DNA from: Nostoc sp. NIES-4103
GTDB taxonomy: Bacteria; Cyanobacteriota; Cyanobacteriia; Cyanobacteriales; Nostocaceae
Assembly (NCBI RefSeq): GCF_002368335.1
Contig: NZ_AP018288.1
Location: 97,372 to 161,371 of the forward strand
Length of the DNA stretch: 64,000 bases
Direction of reading: 5' to 3'
Shown: positions 28,401 to 36,467 of the stretch, in pieces
How the letters are laid out: each line of letters opens with the position of its first letter
Position numbering within the stretch: position 1 is the first letter of the stretch
Program-made: the position numbers and the translations under genes
The notes under the pieces: model-generated
Seen by the model: the letters and a program-made list of their open reading frames with translations, nothing else
Told to the model about the DNA's origin: nothing
The model's database searches: none

Positions 28401-28681
28401 CGCGGAAGGTGGTCAAGGTTGATACGTGACAGGGTAAAATTGATTTTAGAGAAGATAACTTGCTGAGGTTTCCCATCAACTAAAGCAAAGGTAGTTCGCA
28501 GGATTTGATGCCGATTACCCATTTTATTTAAGCTGAGTTCTAGTAAGCCGGTATCGATTGAACCGCTCACACGATAGGCTACTGAAATATTATGGTTTGG
28601 ATTCTCAGGTTCTAGCTGAACAAGATACCAGAGGCGTTCCTGAGCTAAAGACAAGGGCATGAAGTGAAATTGGATACTCAT
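25499..28681 (-). CDS. single-module NRPS, C-A-PCP, predicted serine-activating
   Basis: This 1060-residue protein holds one module: condensation (about 1-440), adenylation (about 460-980; YTSGSTGKPKG, NLYGPTEAAIDV, YKTGD, KIRGFRIELGEIE) and peptidyl carrier (LGGYSL, Ser near 1013). There is no thioesterase, reductase or epimerase. Reading the specificity pocket by motif gives D-V-W-H-I-S-L-I-D-K, the known serine code. The condensation motif is HHIIFDW (His near 140), with Trp replacing the usual final Gly. The start ATG follows AGGAG by nine bases. It probably joins an acyl or aminoacyl group to serine; release must be by another enzyme. Confidence 0.92.
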   Translation of the reverse strand: MSIQFHFMPLSLAQERLWYLVQLEPENPNHNISVAYRVSGSIDTGLLELSLNKMGNRHQILRTTFALVDGKPQQVIFSKINFTLSRINLDHLPREQQEAEIRLQATREFEKPFDLTKTPLWRAKIVRLSPDDHILLFTIHHIIFDWESLNVFFEEVAALYEALLQGQTLPQPKTTVQYSDFIEWENQRFQDEVVKTKFHHCKLEIESELPILQLPTDYTRLAVPQYQKVNQVLVLPQTLITALKILSQQQNVPLSTTLLTAFKLLLYRYSGQEDIIVGSLNTGRDQFKTNGLMGLFTKYFVLRTHLGGNPSFKELLGRVHQVALEAYTSQVFPLDKLIEELQLEKNQSFSPLFQVMFSFQQEQIAVQKFSKLVLEPIFDLVSEPMEVNNVTAKFDLALELKEVPEGIESWFKYSTDLFDEATIARMMGHFQTLLEGIVANPQANISELPILTEAERHQVLVEWNDTKINYPLDKSIYQLFEEQVARTPNAIAVVFEHLQLTYQQLNSYANQLAHYLQQLGVKPDTLVGICVERSLEMVVGLLGILKAGGAYVPLDPDYPPERLAYMLEDSQVPILLTQENLLNQLPPHQAQVICLEKDWYKIGSQQKENLVGQVTPDNLAYVIYTSGSTGKPKGAMNTHRGICNRLLWMQDTYQLDSSDRVLQKTPFSFDVSVWEFFLPLIAGACLVVAKPQGHKDSAYLVDIIVKQQITTLHFVPSMLQMFLEEQGVKLCHSLKKVICSGEALPQKLQERFFSCLECELHNLYGPTEAAIDVTYWQCERESHLKTVPIGRAIANTQIYILDSYLQPVPIGIPGELHIGGVQIARGYLNRPELTEQKFIPSPFNDCERLYKTGDLVKYLPDGNIEYLRRLDHQIKIRGFRIELGEIESIICQYPDVRETVVIAKGETLEERQLIGYVVFHQKASPSVSNLRRFLKEKLPEYMIPTVWMVLDALPLTTNGKVNRNALPAPDQARPQVESDFVNPRTSVERQIADIWTHVLKLERVGIYDNFFELGGYSLIAIQIMTRLRQIFAVELPLHVLMEAPTIAKLGDRIEKIRSAM

Positions 28682-28931
28682 TAAACTCAACTCCTTTCTC
28701 TTTATTTTGAATTCATTTAGTGAAAATCTGGTATTGCTGAATTAGGATATGAAATCCGAAAATCACGTATTATCATTTCTTACTCTCTGCGACTCTGCAT
28801 GAGAGAAATTCATATTCTCAATCAGCAAAAATTAAAAACTTGAAAGGCGATTTTGAAATAGTTCACACGCAGGCAATCATTGACTCACAATTGCTATTAA
28901 CTGAATTGTGTAAACCAAAGCTACAAGTTTG

Positions 28932-30065
28932 TTATATTACCAAAGGTTCACCAAGCAAATAATTGTCTAATCCCGATGTCACACTCAAGCGTGATGGAGG
29001 GTGAAATGCAAGAGCGCGAGCAGATGCAAGAAGATAAGCGACTTCTGGTGACTTGACAAAAGCCATACCACCTAATAGTTCTGCTGCACGTACTGTCACA
29101 CGCTCGATAACATTTTGCACTAAATAACGTACAAACAGCGCTTGTGCTACTACACTGTCGCCTCTTTCACCATTCATCATTGAACAGGCTAAACCTTTGA
29201 GCGCAGACATCGTGCCTTCTACCTCAATTGCTAAATTAACCCGCTCAGAAGATATGCCTTTGTTAGCTATAAAAGTACGCTCAACTAAAGAACTTGCAAT
29301 GCCAAGATATGCTGCACAAGCCAGGAGTTCAAACCAAATAAAGGATTGACTCACTACAGTATCTAATTGACTTGGATTACCCATATTGTAAATATACTCT
29401 TGAGGTACGTAAACTTCGTTAAGTCTTACTTCATGACTTTCTGTACCTGTAAGAGCTAAACTTCCCCAGAACACATAACGTTCTATTCCTGGAGAATCCG
29501 CTGGTATCACCACTAATGCTGCTTCCTCTGGTTTACCTTCTTGTTTTGGAAGCATTATACTTGCAGTCATCAAATCCATAGATACAGATAAAGTGCAAGG
29601 CTTTTTACTACCACTAATAATTAGACCGCCAGAAGTAGATTTAACTTGCATCCGTGATTCATAAATGTTGCTACCTGTTCGCCCCTCGGCGAAACCAGAA
29701 GAGAAATAGAGTTTTTCTTGTGCAACTTGCTGAAATAAACTGAAATTTGATTCATCAGCTATCATCTCTTGAATAATAGCTACTGTAAAATGATGCATAG
29801 TTGTTGCAACTGCTAATGAAGGAGAGCGACTGCCTAACGCACGTTGAATTTGAATAGCTTGGAGTGGGTTTACTTCCATACCTCCATATCTTGCAGGTAT
29901 TAATAAACTAGGCCCATTAAATTGACGAAATAATTTGATTGCTGGATTACCCTGTTCCCCTGGCTTCCCATGACTTTCCATCTCCATCAGAGGAATATCA
30001 AGTAACATTTCATCCAATCCTGGGAAAAACTTTTCAAGTGTTTGTCGTTCCCTATATAAAAACAT
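28932..30065 (-). CDS. acyl-CoA dehydrogenase family flavoenzyme
   Basis: This is a 377-residue member of the acyl-CoA dehydrogenase fold (N-terminal helical domain, FSSGFAEGRTGSNIY middle strand region, C-terminal helical bundle with RVTVRAAELLGGMAFVKSPEVAYLLASARAL). In NRPS clusters such enzymes oxidise carrier-bound aminoacyl or acyl groups, and relatives such as HpaB and DszC are oxygenases. The C-terminus (PPSRLSVTSGLDNYLLGE) lacks the usual Tyr-Glu-Gly catalytic segment, so simple alpha-beta dehydrogenation is not assured. A GC-rich inverted repeat lies between it and the upstream halogenase. Confidence 0.82.
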   Translation of the reverse strand: MFLYRERQTLEKFFPGLDEMLLDIPLMEMESHGKPGEQGNPAIKLFRQFNGPSLLIPARYGGMEVNPLQAIQIQRALGSRSPSLAVATTMHHFTVAIIQEMIADESNFSLFQQVAQEKLYFSSGFAEGRTGSNIYESRMQVKSTSGGLIISGSKKPCTLSVSMDLMTASIMLPKQEGKPEEAALVVIPADSPGIERYVFWGSLALTGTESHEVRLNEVYVPQEYIYNMGNPSQLDTVVSQSFIWFELLACAAYLGIASSLVERTFIANKGISSERVNLAIEVEGTMSALKGLACSMMNGERGDSVVAQALFVRYLVQNVIERVTVRAAELLGGMAFVKSPEVAYLLASARALAFHPPSRLSVTSGLDNYLLGEPLVI

Positions 30066-30266
30066 AACTGAAACCCCTTTTATTTGATTGCTTATTAAAC
30101 CAAATTAGCCTTTCAAAGTCACTCAAATAGTCTCTTTTTTATTTCTGTATTTCTGTATTACTGAGTTAAAAAAAATTAAAATAACTTAGGGAATACAGAT
30201 AATATAGTTGTCAATAAATTATTGACCAACATTTTTGCTCACTTTGAAAGACTAGTTCTCTGATTT

Positions 30267-30333
30267 GAGAAACCGGGTTTTTAAGTTGAAATTTCAAAAT
30301 TGCTGTTGTTAAAGTGTAAAAACCCGGTTTCTC
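30267..30333. repeat. 17-bp perfect inverted repeat between halogenase and acyl-CoA dehydrogenase genes
   Basis: GAGAAACCGGGTTTTTA (30267-30283) and TAAAAACCCGGTTTCTC (30317-30333) pair perfectly around a 33-base loop. On either strand the stem leads into A/T-rich DNA without a clear T run. It could be a dispersed repeat, an RNA-processing or attenuation hairpin within the leftward operon. Confidence 0.7.
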
Positions 30334-30426
30334 GATTTCAAACTCTACTACTAGATTGGTCTTATAAATTTGATTTTCAACATGTAGATTGAAAATCTAG
30401 CTTATACAGCGAAAGCCGATTAGAAA

Positions 30427-32244
30427 CTAAACTAAGACACGAGATTTTTTTGAAGCTTCCTCAATCCAAGGTTGTAGTTGAGGCTGATATTCATAATTTT
30501 GCACAAACTCTTGCCGCATTTGTGTCACTTGAGTATTCTTAGGAGTGTTTTTAGCGTGATATTGGTAAATCAGGTCGTTAAGTGCAGATTTGCCTGAAAG
30601 TATCAACAGGTGAAAGAAATAGTATAGGTTTTGTGGAACCAGCAAGCTATGTAAACCAAAAGCTTTTCGTAAGAAAGTGACAAACCAAACAGCTTGGAAG
30701 AAATAAGTGTTTTTCATGCTTGCAAAGATATTGCATCGTTTAGGCTCGTATTTGGCGTTTTCTAAAAAATCATCAAAGTGCTTGAATGTATGATAACCCC
30801 AAGGCAACTGATCAGCTCGGTAACAGTCCATTAATCCGATGTTGGCTTTTTGCTGAACAAGTTTGTTGAACAGGTTATATACATGTCTATTAAAACCGTT
30901 CACAGCTTTAGTTAATCCATCTGCAAAAGCGGAAATAAACTGCGGATCTAAATGCCATTTGCCCACATACAACGGTAAGATTATCCCAAAGAAAGAGATG
31001 TAATCAAAGTAAATGCGCCAACTCATGACACTGGCATGACCAAGCTGCTTGGAGTGATCAAGTATTAAGGAGTTGATACTTCTTGTATACGCTAGACAGA
31101 ACTTATTATAAGCAACTCGCTTCTTCTCAGCATCAACTTCATTCGCCAATTTGGCACGAATAATCTCTGTGACACTCTCGATTTCAAGTGTAGTCATTGA
31201 TGTTCCTGTCGAGTAAAAAGCATCAAAGATACAAGCAGCATCACCAATCACATACCAGTTATCTTCAGAGAACATAGTTTTACTAGTGTGGGCAAGTCTT
31301 GGTAAATAATGGAAGTCTACAAGCTCACCACTAGTAACAAGTTTGTAAAGAATGTTGTGATTTGCTTTTAAGAAAGCGTAGAACTTTTCTTGAGTATTAA
31401 TATGAGCATCTGGAATCACATCACGATGTTGGATAATCCCAACTGACAGTTCTTTGGATTGTGTATCAGTAGGAATCATCCACAACCAATGACCAGAACC
31501 AAACCAGTGATTTGTAGCATAGTAATGGCTACAAGCACTACCATTTGGATCATAACCATTGTGGAAGATAGTACGGTCTACATTTTTGACCCGCACCCAT
31601 GCTGATCCTGTGTTAATTCCAAAAAGATTTTCTGGTTCTGATACAAGATTATCCTTCTTGCGTCCAATAATAAATTTGCGGCCTGCTGCATCAATGATAT
31701 GTTTTGCTTTGATATTGATATAATCACTGCCGACTTTCACCTTTACGGTTTTTAGTTCATCGCCAGGTGTTAGTTCGACATCGACTACACGACCGTTGTA
31801 AAAGACAACTCCGTTTTCTTTATTCATTTGGAGTAAATCACGCTCAAATTTGGCTCTATTCATCTGAGTTGAACCAAGAGGAGGTTGGCGATTAGCCCAA
31901 ATATGGTAATAGTTATTGAGTGTTTCTGTTTTTTCTACCTCTTTAGGCCAATGATAATTGAGTCCATATTTAGGTGGATGATTTTCGATCACATATTCAT
32001 AAAGGCCCAATTCTTTGCAGATAAAGAGATTGGCAATTTCAACAGTTGATTCGCCAATTTTTAAGTCTTCTTCTGTCCGTTGTTCAGGACGAGGATCAAT
32101 CAAGGCAACGCTAATATTTGGAATGTTGAGTAGCAAGTGTCGAGCTTGGCAAACACCTGCAAAGCCCGCTCCCATAATGACAACATCATACTGTTGTAAC
32201 TGATCACTAAGATTGGCGATCGCGGTTTTAGTAACAGTAGTCAT
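30427..32244 (-). CDS. flavin-dependent halogenase
   Basis: This 605-residue protein is of the FADH2-dependent halogenase type. It has the nucleotide-binding GAGFAG (25-30), the KIGEST segment at 62-67 and the halogenase signature W-x-W-x-I-P as WLWMIP near 250. It also has the second FAD motif VIGDAACIFDAFYSTGTSM. Lys92 in PPKYGLNYHW is a candidate for the catalytic lysine. The C-terminal 200 residues are longer than in tryptophan halogenases and resemble the extended forms that act on phenols, pyrroles or carrier-bound substrates. Chlorination or bromination of an aromatic ring is the likely reaction. It is the first gene of the leftward arm. Confidence 0.87.
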   Translation of the reverse strand: MTTVTKTAIANLSDQLQQYDVVIMGAGFAGVCQARHLLLNIPNISVALIDPRPEQRTEEDLKIGESTVEIANLFICKELGLYEYVIENHPPKYGLNYHWPKEVEKTETLNNYYHIWANRQPPLGSTQMNRAKFERDLLQMNKENGVVFYNGRVVDVELTPGDELKTVKVKVGSDYINIKAKHIIDAAGRKFIIGRKKDNLVSEPENLFGINTGSAWVRVKNVDRTIFHNGYDPNGSACSHYYATNHWFGSGHWLWMIPTDTQSKELSVGIIQHRDVIPDAHINTQEKFYAFLKANHNILYKLVTSGELVDFHYLPRLAHTSKTMFSEDNWYVIGDAACIFDAFYSTGTSMTTLEIESVTEIIRAKLANEVDAEKKRVAYNKFCLAYTRSINSLILDHSKQLGHASVMSWRIYFDYISFFGIILPLYVGKWHLDPQFISAFADGLTKAVNGFNRHVYNLFNKLVQQKANIGLMDCYRADQLPWGYHTFKHFDDFLENAKYEPKRCNIFASMKNTYFFQAVWFVTFLRKAFGLHSLLVPQNLYYFFHLLILSGKSALNDLIYQYHAKNTPKNTQVTQMRQEFVQNYEYQPQLQPWIEEASKKSRVLV

Positions 32245-33186
32245 GAGTGTTTTTCTCTAGTTAAATGATTATTGTTTATGGGTGAGTTAGTGACTCAGCA
32301 CCACTAATATTGAGTTTGCTGTTTGCCAACGTATTTGAGGGTGAAGAAAGATAAGTTAGCCGTTAAGATAAGAAAAAATTTGCCAGATGCCGATTTGCAA
32401 TTAAGTTAAAGCATACATATGTACTGTGTTTTTTGTAGCAAATTGTCAAGGAGGGAAAGTGCGATCGCTAGAAAGTAAAACCAAAGCCCCACAAAGTTTT
32501 CAGCGTTAGGATAAACACTTTTTAGCGGCTTGTTCCAGGTATTGCTTCCATATAAAATGGATAAAATTCAACTAAGTAGTCATTTATAAAGTAAATCTTA
32601 ATTTGATGATTGCAGCATAGATCATAGCTTCATATCATGCCTGCTTAAATAATTGCCATTGCATTTTAAAACTTCCAGCCTTGACAGTTGTAATAAGTTT
32701 GGCTATTTTAAAAATAGTTGTTCTAAACAAACCCAATAATTGCTCAAAAACTTACCAAATCTTTGAGAGTGCAGAACAATATCACAATATTGCACCAATA
32801 AAATTCATACAAATGAATAAATTTATATTAAGTCAAAGTCTTTTATTTATGTAACTTGATTGCAGAGATTTGAGGCTACACAGTTTAATACGAAAAGGTG
32901 CAAAATATCAGCCTCTTTCAGGTGCATTTTTTGCTCCCGAAATATATGAAAGAAATACATTCAATTTGAAAACTTCAAATCCTGAATGGACATAGTTTAT
33001 CAAATGTATTTCTTCAAAGAAAAGTTAGTTATTTAATCTCCATGCTTTTAAGCAGCTTTCATTATTGAGAGCCAGGTTAGCAATTTCAGACATCATTGCT
33101 TGCAGTAATTCCTCTTTTCTCTGTTTTTAGAAAAGTATATTACTCTAGCAGATTCCTCATATCATTATTCTCACTAAGAATACATT
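32245..33186. promoter_or_regulatory. divergent control region of the biosynthetic cluster
   Basis: This 942-bp gap separates the halogenase (leftward) from the MFS exporter (rightward) and must hold both promoters. It is A/T-rich with no gene. Visible structure includes an inverted repeat AAGAAATACATT (32950-32961) and AATGTATTTCTT (33003-33014), and a direct repeat AGGTGCA at about 32897 and 32921. One HIP1 site lies near 32462. No regulator gene is encoded in the cluster, so control is probably from outside. I cannot assign a -10 or -35 with confidence. Confidence 0.55.
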
Positions 33187-34749
33187 ATGGAAAGTGTAGT
33201 ACTAGAAACTAGATGGTCTGCGCGTAAGCAAGCAACACTGATTGGTGTTTGCGTTGTAGGTATTATGCTGACACTTGATGTTACGATTGTAGGTGTAGCA
33301 TTAGACACCATTGGTAAATCGCTCCAGGCAAGTTTTGCTCAACTTCAGTGGGTTGTCAATGCCTACAGTTTGACCCTTGGTTCATTTCTACTAACAGCTG
33401 GATCACTTGCAGATATTTTTGGTCGTCGGCGAATGTTTGCATTTGGTGTTGGTCTATTTAGTATCTGTTCACTCTTGTGTGGATTTTCTCAAGATTCGGT
33501 GATTCTAGATACTTTTCGGGCTTTGCAAGGTCTTAGTGGAGCATTGATACTGAGCAGCGGCCCAGCTGTGTTAGCGAATGAATTTCATAACAAGGAACGT
33601 GCAACTGCATTTAGTATCTTGGGGTCTGCTGTTGGGCTTGGCTTTGCATTGGGGCCTCTTGTGGGAGGTATACTCAGCAGTGGCCTGGGTTGGCGATGGA
33701 TATTCTTTGTGAATGTACCAATTGGACTAAGTGTACTCGTGTGGGCAGTCCCTAAAATTAGAGAGACAAGCGATCCTAGCGCCTCGCACATTGATTGGGC
33801 TGGTCTTTCTACCTTCACATTAAGTCTATTGTTGTTTAATTTTGCTTTAATTAGCGGGCCTGAAAAAGGTTGGAATAGTTTTTGGATTATAGGTGCATTG
33901 ATTGGTAGTAGTGTCTTACTGATAGTTTTTATTATTGCTGAACAATTGCAACGGCGTCCCATGTTTGACCTGACATTGTTTCGTCACCCTACCTTTGTCG
34001 CAGTTTCACTAATGACGCTTACAGTCTCTTTCGGTATTGTCTCTCTGTTGTATTACATTCCACTTTATTTTCAAAGTGTCAGCAACTACTCTCCTTTTCA
34101 AGCAGGATTAACGATGATACCCTTCACCTTACCGATGTTAATTACGCCTCTATTTATTAGTCAGCTGATCAAGTTTCAATCTACACGATTACTACTTTGT
34201 ATTGGACTAATTTTAATTGGTTTCGGTACTTTCTGGATGAGAGGAGGAATTGGCACCGATAACAGTTGGATATTATTAAGTGGGTTAATCCTGGCAGGTA
34301 TTGGTGCGGGTTTGTGTAATGGCTTAATGGATAATGTTGCTGTCAGCGCAGCTTCTCTTGAACGCAGCGGTGTAGCATCTGGAATGTACAATACTACACG
34401 TTTATCAGGAGATGCCATTGCTATAGCTGGGACAGGTGCAATTCTTATTGGTAATACTCAGACCCAATTTCTCAAACTGATTTCAGGTACATCTGTTGAT
34501 ATCTTAGAACAGAGTCATAATATCGTAAGCCAAATTATTCAAGGAAATATTAGTGGTGCAGCGGCAAAAGCACCGATATCTGCTCATGATTTATTCATTC
34601 ACGCTGCTACCTTGAGTTACACTGATGCCCTGCATACAGTCTTGCTTGTTGTCGCTTGCATCTGTTTTACTATTGCACTTCTCACATTTTTACTGATGCG
34701 GATAGGTAATAGTGCTAATTTGCTGACTTCTAAATCAATCTCAAGGTGA
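33187..34749 (+). CDS. MFS drug exporter, EmrB/QacA (DHA2) type
   Basis: This 520-residue protein is a 14-helix major facilitator antiporter. Family marks are LDVTIVGVALDTIG in helix 1, LADIFGRRRMFAFGVGLF (motif A), and ILGSAVGLGFALGPLVGGILSSGLGWRWIFFVNVPIG (motif C). As the only transporter in the cluster and the first gene of the rightward arm, it is the likely exporter of the product and a possible self-resistance determinant. The next gene follows 69 bp later with its own ribosome binding site. Confidence 0.92.
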   Translation: MESVVLETRWSARKQATLIGVCVVGIMLTLDVTIVGVALDTIGKSLQASFAQLQWVVNAYSLTLGSFLLTAGSLADIFGRRRMFAFGVGLFSICSLLCGFSQDSVILDTFRALQGLSGALILSSGPAVLANEFHNKERATAFSILGSAVGLGFALGPLVGGILSSGLGWRWIFFVNVPIGLSVLVWAVPKIRETSDPSASHIDWAGLSTFTLSLLLFNFALISGPEKGWNSFWIIGALIGSSVLLIVFIIAEQLQRRPMFDLTLFRHPTFVAVSLMTLTVSFGIVSLLYYIPLYFQSVSNYSPFQAGLTMIPFTLPMLITPLFISQLIKFQSTRLLLCIGLILIGFGTFWMRGGIGTDNSWILLSGLILAGIGAGLCNGLMDNVAVSAASLERSGVASGMYNTTRLSGDAIAIAGTGAILIGNTQTQFLKLISGTSVDILEQSHNIVSQIIQGNISGAAAKAPISAHDLFIHAATLSYTDALHTVLLVVACICFTIALLTFLLMRIGNSANLLTSKSISR

Positions 34750-34818
34750 GATTAAAGCATTGCCAGAAAAAATTTCTACTTATTGATCATTTTCAACATA
34801 TTAAAGGAGAAAGTCCTC

Positions 34819-36411
34819 ATGTTTATTCAAGATAAATCTGCAACAGTAGCCAGCACATCCAATATCAAATTAATAGCAGGTAGTCCAGGCCCCTTAACAG
34901 GATCTGAGTACTTGGAAAGCTTGCGTGATGGGCGTGAAGTGTATGTGTATGGAGAAAAAGTTTCTGATGTCACCACTCATCCAGCTTTTCGCAACGCCGC
35001 TCGCACGATCGCACGCTTGTATGATGCTTTGTATGATCCTAAATATCAAGAGGTACTAACTAGACAGACAGATACCAATTCCCACACTCGCACACACAAG
35101 TTCTTTGTTGCCAGTCGGACTGCACAAGAATTGCTGGAAGCGCGGGATGCCATTGCTACTTGGTCACGTTTTGGCTATGGCTTTGTCAGCCGTTCTCCAG
35201 ACTATAAGGCATCGTTTATAGCTACTTTAGGAACTCAACCTGAATACTACGCTCCATATCATCAAAATGCCTGGCGTTGGTACAAGGAAATTCAAGAGCG
35301 TATGTGGTTTGTCAATCATGCTTTTGTCAATCCTAATGTTGATAGAGACAAACCGCCTCATGAGGTAGCTGATGTGTTTTTGCATGTACACAAAGAGACT
35401 GATGCAGGGTTGGTAGTTAGTGGAGCTAAGATGGTTGCTACTGGTGCAGCCTTAACAAACTTCAATTTGATTGCACCTTATGCCTCAGTTCCCATTGAAA
35501 AAGAAGAGTTTATCTTAGCCTTCATTGCTCCAGTTCAGGCTCCAGGATTAAAGCTTATTTGTCGGCCTTCCTATGAAATGAGAGCTGCGATCGCAGGTTC
35601 TCCATTTGATTATCCCCTTTCTAGTCGAATGGATGAAAACGACGCAGTTCTTATATTTGACAATGTACTAATCCCTTGGGAAAATGTGTTGCTCTACCGC
35701 GATAAAGAAAAAGCAAAGCGTTTCTTCCCAGACTCAGGATTTATGCATCGCTTTATCTTTCATGGATGTACGCGCTTTGCTGTAAAACTTGACTTTGTAG
35801 CTGGTCTTGTATTGAAAGCAATAGAGTCTACAGGGGTCAATAAATTTCGCGGTGTTCAAACTCAAATAGGTGAAATTTTGGCTTGGCGTAACCTTTTTTG
35901 GGGGCTAAGTACTGCTCAAGCATTAAATCCTGTCTCTGGCCCTGGTGATACAGTTTTGCCGAACATGGTATATGGCTCAGCTTATCGAACATTTGCCCCT
36001 ACTGCATGGACTAAAGTTAAAGCCATTATAGAAGACGTTGTGGCAGGGGCTTTAATTGTTACACCTTCTAGTGCGGAAGATTTTAAAAATCCAGTTTTAA
36101 GACCATATTTAGATCGCTTCTATCGAGGGTCTAATGGATACGATGCACTCTCTAAAGTCAAGCTCATGAAGCTTCTTTGGGAGGTGATTGGAACTGAATT
36201 TGGAGGACGGCAAGAGCTATACGAACGTAATTATACAGGTAATCATGAGCAAATTAGGCTGGATGTGCTGCATATGGCACAAGAAATGGGTGCTGTTGAA
36301 GAATACAAAAAGTTTGTAGACCAGTGTATGAGTGAGTATGACTTAGATGGGTGGGCAACTGATGATTATATCAATTCTCATGATGTGAATGCTATATCTA
36401 GGGAAAATTAA
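34819..36411 (+). CDS. HpaB-type flavin-dependent phenol monooxygenase
   Basis: This 530-residue enzyme belongs to the 4-hydroxyphenylacetate 3-monooxygenase large-component family, which uses free reduced FAD to ortho-hydroxylate phenols or chlorophenols. Visible are ATWSRFGYGFVSRSPDYKASF, the SGAKMVATGAALTNFNLIAPYAS core, FDNVLIPWENVLLY and GTEFGGRQELYERNYTGNHEQIR near the C-terminus. The ATG at 34819 follows AAAGGAG; a TTG at 34783 is rejected. No flavin reductase (HpaC) is encoded in the window, so reduced flavin must come from elsewhere. A phenolic pathway intermediate, perhaps the halogenated ring, is the likely substrate. Confidence 0.9.
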   Translation: MFIQDKSATVASTSNIKLIAGSPGPLTGSEYLESLRDGREVYVYGEKVSDVTTHPAFRNAARTIARLYDALYDPKYQEVLTRQTDTNSHTRTHKFFVASRTAQELLEARDAIATWSRFGYGFVSRSPDYKASFIATLGTQPEYYAPYHQNAWRWYKEIQERMWFVNHAFVNPNVDRDKPPHEVADVFLHVHKETDAGLVVSGAKMVATGAALTNFNLIAPYASVPIEKEEFILAFIAPVQAPGLKLICRPSYEMRAAIAGSPFDYPLSSRMDENDAVLIFDNVLIPWENVLLYRDKEKAKRFFPDSGFMHRFIFHGCTRFAVKLDFVAGLVLKAIESTGVNKFRGVQTQIGEILAWRNLFWGLSTAQALNPVSGPGDTVLPNMVYGSAYRTFAPTAWTKVKAIIEDVVAGALIVTPSSAEDFKNPVLRPYLDRFYRGSNGYDALSKVKLMKLLWEVIGTEFGGRQELYERNYTGNHEQIRLDVLHMAQEMGAVEEYKKFVDQCMSEYDLDGWATDDYINSHDVNAISREN

Positions 36412-36467
36412 CTGAGGTAATAACCACACATTTTTCATGTGTCAATTAATTAAGAGGAATGAATAAT

